NCBI RefSeq assembly: GCF_001704415.2
Contig: NC_030817.1
Coordinates: 51,941,550-52,005,549, forward strand
From: Capra hircus
Lineage: Eukaryota; Chordata; Mammalia; Artiodactyla; Bovidae
Direction: 5' to 3'
Length of the DNA stretch: 64,000 bases
Notes under the pieces: generated by a model
Told to the model about the DNA's origin: nothing
Databases searched by the model: none
The model's input: the letters and a program-made list of their open reading frames with translations, nothing else
Shown here: positions 32,892-64,000 of the stretch, in pieces
How positions within the stretch are numbered: the stretch's first letter is position 1
Layout of the letters: each line of letters starts with the position of its first letter
Translations under genes and position numbers: made by a program

Positions 32892-33884
32892 GCAAGGTGG
32901 TTCACTGATTCTTTATTTTGGAGGGCAGGGGAGGAGACACGGAGTGGGGGCAGAGGAGAACTCCCAACAGGTGAGGGCTGGGAAGGGTGTGCAGGGACTG
33001 AGCTAGGAAGCAGTAACACTGATAGTTCTATAGTCAGAAAGGAGTAGTGCACATCTGTAAGTACCTGGCGTGTCTTGTCATAAACCCATCTTAAGAGTAC
33101 AGTGGGATACTACTCAGTACATTCATACATGTTTCTACCACCTTGAGATTTTTATATATACAGTATATGATCTGGTGTGTGTGTGTGTGTGTGTTTTTTT
33201 TTTTTTTTTATAAATGTACAGCTTGGAAAAAAAAAGATCCTTCTCATAATAGATACAGCATTAAACACGAAAACCAACATGGGCCAGCCACATACCAACT
33301 GAAGACCCAGAGAGAGCCTGGCCCACAGCCCAGCCCCTGCCCTGCTGCCTGGCAGAATCAGCAGCGCCCGTGCACCTGTGGGCTCAGCAGGCCCTTGGCA
33401 TCTGCATGGGAAGTGCCCGCTCCCGCCAAGCCCCCCTGCGCCTGCAGAGAGCGGGTCCCCCAGGAGGGCAGGTGGCCGAGGAATGCGCATGTCAGGTAGT
33501 GAAGAGAGGGATGAGAGAGAGGTGCTCTTTAACTAAAGGCACTTGTCAGCGGCCACCCTGGCCGTTCCCCTGGGCCCGGTGAGCGAGCAGGTGCTGTTTT
33601 GATAGAGCTGGCAAGGTCTGCGTGGACCTCGCTGGTCCTCTCACCAGGTTTAAATAGAATAAATAAATCTTAGTGGGTGCTTGTTTTGCCCTCCTGGGAT
33701 CCAATGGAGTGACACTCCCTGTCTCCAACCCAGCTCTGCGAAGTCTTCCACGGGCAGGGGCCCGAGGAGCTCCAGGCCTCGCAGAAGCAGCTGCTCGCTG
33801 TGGGTCGGGAGGAGGGCCCCCACACGTCCCCTCCCACGTGTGCCTGAAGCTCCTTCGTCCCTAGCATCGGAGTCTCTGCTCGCC
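32892..33884 (-). other. MYO1E: MYO1E 3' UTR (probable)
   Basis: About 1 kb between the stop and the proposed poly(A) site. It contains a (GT)n plus T-tract at 33176-33210, which reads as an A-tract then (AC)n in the mRNA. The extent is inferred from the signal at 32912. Confidence 0.6.
32912..32917 (-). terminator. MYO1E: MYO1E poly(A) signal (candidate)
   Basis: TTTATT on the + strand is AATAAA on the - strand. A GT-rich stretch (tgtgtctgggttg on the - strand, about 32866-32880) follows where a downstream element is expected. Another AATAAA near 33658-33668 could give a shorter form. Confidence 0.6.
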
Positions 33885-59225
<25,341 letters not shown>

Positions 59226-60495
59226 CTGCAAAGAGATTGTAAAGATTCAATGAAAGTTGCAGTTTTGTTGATTCCGTGATTTTTTTTCCACCCTTTTTTT
59301 AATCCTGTAAGATAGCACTAAATTTCCACCATCTTCCTCTGCTACTGAAAATCTTTAAAATAAAACACAACAATGAAGTACAAAAATAATATCTGCTTTT
59401 AAAAGAAGTTTACAGTCTACCAACAGCATAATCAAAATATTCTCTCACATGACTTTTAAAATCAGGAAATTAAGGACAATTCAGTCTGTATTTTAAAAAA
59501 TCCATTTTCAAATTCAACTTCTATGTTCTTAAAATCATAAAAACCCAGAATGTTATGACTGTGGCAAAGAAGGGACAATTCCCCTTAAGTCCCAGGTCGG
59601 CAGCATTTAGGCTACGGTTGCAGCTACCGTAATACATCCTAACTTGAAGAACCGTAAGCTCCGTTATCAAAAGAGAAACCAAAGTCCTACGCTTCATAGG
59701 CACAAGTTGGAAGCCTTCAGGTATTCAGTGCTCTGCTAATACTGCCTGCCAGATGCATAAACACATCAAACTGCAGAGAAATGAGAGACAGGTGTACACA
59801 CAGCAAGCATAGTCCCCACCCTCAGGGTGGGTCAGGGGAAGGACATGCCTTTGTGGGAGTTCCTTGTTTGGACAGGGTAGGGCTGTTGGGGAAATTCATA
59901 CACACAGTGGATGTTAGGAGCTGCAGGAAGAATGGAAGAGAGAGGGTGAAGGGCAAAGCCAGAACTGGGGAGTATGCTTAGTGGTAAGGGGACTTTTCAG
60001 ACAGTTCCTCTCCAGGCCCAGCCAGAGTTTGTGGAAATCAGAACACATATACACTTGAGAATTTTTCTTCCTTAGTTGCTAGATGTATTGCTCAACTGCT
60101 CACCTGAAAGAGGCCACCACCCCAAAGGCTTCATTATATACAACCCTACCATTACCTCCTAGCAACACTGTCATACATCTAAAACAACCCTCCTAAGAAT
60201 GACGTCGCGTTAGGGACAGTAAGTGTTTTTCCAGGTACTAAAAGCAAAGTAAGTGAACTCACTTCAGTAAACTGACCACAGAGATTAAATTTTAATCTCT
60301 CCAAGTACAGGAAATACCAATGACATGGTTCTATCAGTAACACAGGAGCTGTTCCTATGTCCCGCACAGGGGGCCCCAGGGCTGGGGCATCAGTAGGATT
60401 ATTGTGCTGTGACATGACCAGACAGTGAGGTGAGTGCAAAGGACTGAGGTATAAAAAATCTCTGAGACTGGGGAGCCTTCTTCCATGGAGTCTGA
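59226..60495. other. MYO1E: MYO1E intron, nothing recognised
   Basis: No further MYO1E exon is recognisable on the - strand here or up to 64000. Confidence 0.5.
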
Positions 60496-60512
60496 TCCAA
60501 CTAAACAGCAAC

Positions 60513-60721
60513 TGGGCTTCCCTGGTGGTTCCGAAGGTAAAGATCTGCCTGCAATGTGGGAGACCTGGATTCAATCCCTGGGTTGGGAAGATCCCCTGGA
60601 GGAGGGCATGGCAACCTACTTCAGTATTCTTGCCTGGAGAATCCCATGGACAGAGGAGCCTGGCAAGTAACAGTCCATGGGGTTGCAAAGAGTCGGACAC
60701 AACTGACTGACTAAGGTTACA
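60513..60721 (+). mobile_element. Bov-tA SINE
   Basis: Complete element with a perfect 10-bp target duplication aaacagcaac (60503-60512 and 60722-60731). Confidence 0.9.
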
Positions 60722-60734
60722 AAACAGCAACCCT

Positions 60735-62600
60735 TGTGGTCTCTCTGTTCAGTCACAGGAATATGACAAGGTGGGGATGGGCAGTCCATGGGACCAGAAG
60801 TCTTCCTTGAGTAGAAAGAGCCTTTGTGGATGATCCCGGGCTTGTTAGGAACCTTCTCTCTCTGTTCCAAGGCAGGGAGCTAATGACTTGTACCTTATCA
60901 AGCCAGTAGCTACAGCCACAGCTCCTCACTCTAAACCCTCAGCCCCTCAGTCTTTCTACAAGAGCTTTTAATCCACAGGAGAAAAAATGTATAAGGTAGG
61001 ACCACAATAGAGTTGGACTGCAAAGGCACAGTATGACAGCATTCATAACTACAGGGGAGGAATGGAGTAGAGTAGCAGCGAGATACCCTCACCAGGAAAG
61101 AGGAGCCCAGCCCTTCACATCCTGCTTACTGAAGACCAGTAGGCCAAACAGCTCTTCCTGGATGTGAAGTCAGAACACTTCACAGGCATGTTGGGACACA
61201 TAATGGCCATTTGGGTGGAGCATGTGGTCATTACTATTACCTCAACAGTGTTTCCAAATATAAGAAAAAGCAATTCAGGGCCAACATGACAGTTCTACAG
61301 TGCCTGGGAGCCAGGCGTCTACTCCTCCTTACAGGTATGATCAGAAAGTCATACAAGTCATTTCTGCTTGCACCTCATTGGCCAGCATATGTCACATGGT
61401 CACACCTAGCTGCAGGGAGCCTGGGAAATGCAGTCCTTGGTTTGTCAGCTATTGTCATGTAAAGGAGAGAATGGGTATTACGGGACAGCTGAGAGTCTCC
61501 ACTCTACCTCCTTGCTCAGATTTACCCAACTTTGGAGTTGGAGTCTTTTCTGAGAACAGTATACCTCAGAAGGTGCGGCCACAACACTCCTATAATCCTC
61601 CTGTTTCTAGGTAGATGAAAACTCTGGAATTGTTTCAATTACTTCAACGACAGCAATTCCAAACTCCAAAGGCACTTGTGTAAAAAGCTGCTCAAAACAA
61701 CTCCCCCAAGTCATTTGGAATTAATGGAATAAAGTCCCAGCATTCTAGCACAGGGCTACAAAGACCTCTGTGTCAGGAAGGAGACTGTACGGAGGGGAGA
61801 GGGGAACAACAGGCGCTGTTTGGTGTATGGGGCGGAGTGAAACTCCCATTTCAGCTGCTGGATTCACGTCTGGGCATGTCCATTTGCCTGGCTGGCCTTT
61901 AGGCGGGACAGTAATTATTCGACTGGATTATTAAAGGAGTCCAACATAAGAAACCTTGAGTGGTTTAATGTGTGCAGACTATTAGGATTTTCATGATCAG
62001 GAAGAAATAAAGCCAGCAGGCCAAAACATCAAGGTCAATTATCAGCATGAGTCTGGAAATGAGAAGAGACTGTTTGGACATTAGGACTTTAACCATCAAA
62101 TTCAAGAGCCCTTCCCTTTGGTGATCGGAGTCAGAAAATCAGGAATTCTCTTCACCCAGGCCAGAGCTTCAGCTCATTCCCCTTGCCTCAGCCCAGGTTC
62201 CTAGGTCTGAAAACAAAGATTTTACACCTTGTTTTTTTCCTCTAAAATATCAGACTTATTTTTGGACTTCACCTCCGTCTTCTTCAATTGCTCAAGTTGC
62301 AATTCCTTACAGATGTTTGACGTAGGAGCTTATGTTGAAAGAAGCTTAACTAGTCCCTGGTTTGGCTCTTGATTGGTTCTTTATCCTCTGTTTCTGTGGC
62401 TTATTGTTGTACAGCTGACCACACTAGAAATGCTTGGTTTACTCCCTTAACCAAATCTTCTTCATAAAAATGTTAGTTACAAAACCCTGGGTAAAGTTTT
62501 AAAGGAGTTTTTTCTTTTTTTTTTCTTAAGCTGAAAAGGCAATTTCAGCTAGGATGGCCCCTGCTTTTATTTAAAGTCTCAAAAAGAAATGTTTTCTGCT
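60735..62600. other. MYO1E: MYO1E intron, nothing recognised
   Basis: No exon or clear repeat seen. Confidence 0.45.
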
Positions 62601-62619
62601 TATGAAATAGATACTCCTT

Positions 62620-62829
62620 AAAAAAAATTATGTTTATTTCTTTATTTTGGCTGTGCTGGGTCTTTGCCGCAGCACTCAGGCTTGCTCTAGTTGCAGCGTG
62701 CAGCGGCTTCTCTTGTTGTGGCAAATGGTCTTATTTGCATGTGGGATCTTAGTTCCCTGACCAGGGATCAAACCAGATTTGCTTACCTTTCAAGGCAGAT
62801 ATTTAACCCTAGACTACCAGGGAAGTCCC
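62620..62829 (-). mobile_element. CHR-type SINE, reverse orientation
   Basis: 'ttggctgtgctgggtctttg' to 'gactaccagggaagtcccc'. Near-copies of atactcctt lie at both edges. Confidence 0.82.
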
Positions 62830-62834
62830 CAATG

Positions 62835-63665
62835 CTCCTTTCAGTAAACTGAGAACTACAAAGGTAAAAATTAAAAGCAGAAGAAAACAAGCCTTATCCA
62901 GAACTCTACCACCCAGAGATACCAGTAGCACCAGTTTGGGAGCCTACTTAATTTCTCTGAGAAAGTGCAGATACATGTGGTGTCAGGCCTCCTGGGAAGA
63001 GCTTCACCCGACCACAGGGGAAAGGCTCAGTCCCATTTTTGTGTCCCAGGAATATCCTGGAAACCAATCTCTCCACACTTGTAAGCTGTGTGCCCCATGT
63101 TTACGCAGGGCATGGCTCCTCCTTCCAGAACGCCCTGAGGCAGAGACTGTGTCTCACCAACTGCAAATCCAGAGTTGAACACAAGGTTGGTGGTCAGTCC
63201 AAAAATGCAGAAAACTTCCAGCTTCCCAGAGCTCAAAATCCATAGGAAGTCAAGATTTCAGGAAAGCATCAGGTCAGCAGAGCAGATCCCGAGTGAGGGA
63301 GGATGTTCTTATTGCCAGAGAGTTAGGACAATTAGGCAACGAACCATTTTTAGGCAAGAATGTCATGCCCAGGAGTGCTGGGGCCTCTGTCTAAAGCCCA
63401 CTCTTCTAGGCTGACTTTCCTAGTATGTACAAGTACTGGAAATCTACTGACCTACGCAGACAGCCCTGAAGCTTTTGATCTTAGGCCTCTGGGGGTCAGC
63501 TATGGGAAAGAGAAGGACTACTAGAAGCTTCATCAGAGAGAGCTCCATATAGGAGATTTTATGTTTCAAACCTCATGAGCTACAACAGGAAGGCCAAGAA
63601 TACAGGCCATTGTACCTCCTGACCACTCTTCCAGCAAACTGAGTTTTTCAAATAAGAGCGAGACG
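62835..63665. other. MYO1E: MYO1E intron, nothing recognised
   Basis: No exon or clear repeat seen. Confidence 0.45.
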
Positions 63666-63668
63666 AGG

Positions 63669-63862
63669 TCAGTTCCTCGATGGCTCAGCAGGTAAAGAAT
63701 CCGCCTGCAATGCAGGAGACCCGGGTTTGATCCCCAGGCTGGGCAGAGGCCCTGAAAGAGGGCATGGCAACCCACTCCAGTATTCTTGCCTGAAGGACTG
63801 AGGAGCCTGGCAGGCTACAGTCCAAAGGGTTGCAGAGTCGGATACTAAGCACACACACACAG
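63669..63862 (+). mobile_element. Bov-tA SINE
   Basis: 'cagttcctcgatggctcagc' to 'gcagagtcggatactaagc', ending in a short (CA)n tail. Confidence 0.85.
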
Positions 63863-64000
63863 GCCAGTGAGGTATTTGGACAAGCAGCAGCTCTTGAAGG
63901 AGCCTGCAGAAACGATGCTCGGCCTTCCATCAGCGGTCCCCTCAAAGGCTTGGAAATATGATGCCCCAAGGGCATCAGACATCAGGAGTGTGTCACCTCC

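Noticed and set aside
62220..62340. Lys/Glu-rich open stretch on the - strand (KELQLEQLKKTEVK)
   Set aside because: It looks like a coiled coil but is about 30 codons long, has no splice-site pair in phase with MYO1E and matches no known part of the tail.

Overview
This is a nuclear genomic window from a ruminant, most likely a bovid. Split exons with GT-AG introns show it is a vertebrate genome. BovB (RTE) LINEs, Bov-tA/Bov-A SINEs and cetartiodactyl CHR-type SINEs, next to mammal-wide MIR, L2, MER5A and Tigger relics, place it in Ruminantia. No prokaryotic gene, CRISPR array, phage, endogenous retrovirus or functional RNA gene was recognised. Long open frames outside the exons are fragments of, or shadows over, retrotransposons, GC-rich DNA or real exons.

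Two protein genes are present, convergent (tail to tail) as in the human 15q22 order. CCNB2 (cyclin B2) lies complete on the + strand: promoter at 2694-2790, nine coding exons from 2935 to 26851 (398 codons plus stop), poly(A) signal at 26988-26993. All exons are in frame and all introns are GT-AG. The promoter carries three CCAAT boxes 32 and 33 bp apart followed by a CDE/CHR pair, the layout of G2/M genes. MYO1E (myosin IE) lies on the - strand. Only its last six coding exons are here (59225 down to 33885). They encode the C-terminal 281 residues: most of the basic membrane-binding tail (TH1), the proline-rich TH2 region and the SH3 domain. The rest of the gene lies beyond the right edge. 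The two poly(A) regions are about 5.9 kb apart.

Region by region: 1-2690 is upstream DNA with a 5'-truncated BovB and a Bov-A2 SINE; 2740-3300 is a CpG island over the CCNB2 promoter and exon 1; 5160-15229 is a 10-kb intron holding an antisense L1 and a near full-length antisense BovB; 18176-25166 is a 7-kb intron with an ancient L1M 3' UTR, an inverted repeat split by a SINE, and two L1s stacked at one target site; 27010-32890 is intergenic DNA; 32890-59225 is the MYO1E 3' part with repeat-rich introns; 59226-64000 is MYO1E intron.

I found no previously undescribed gene system. The most informative observations are structural: a triple target-site duplication from two L1 insertions at one site, a 28-bp foldback interrupted by a younger SINE, an 83-bp duplication flanking a Bov-tA, a poly(A)-only insertion flanked by a 14-bp duplication, and a BovB with recognisable 12-bp target duplications. 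Repeat family names rest on recalled consensus sequences, not a database search.
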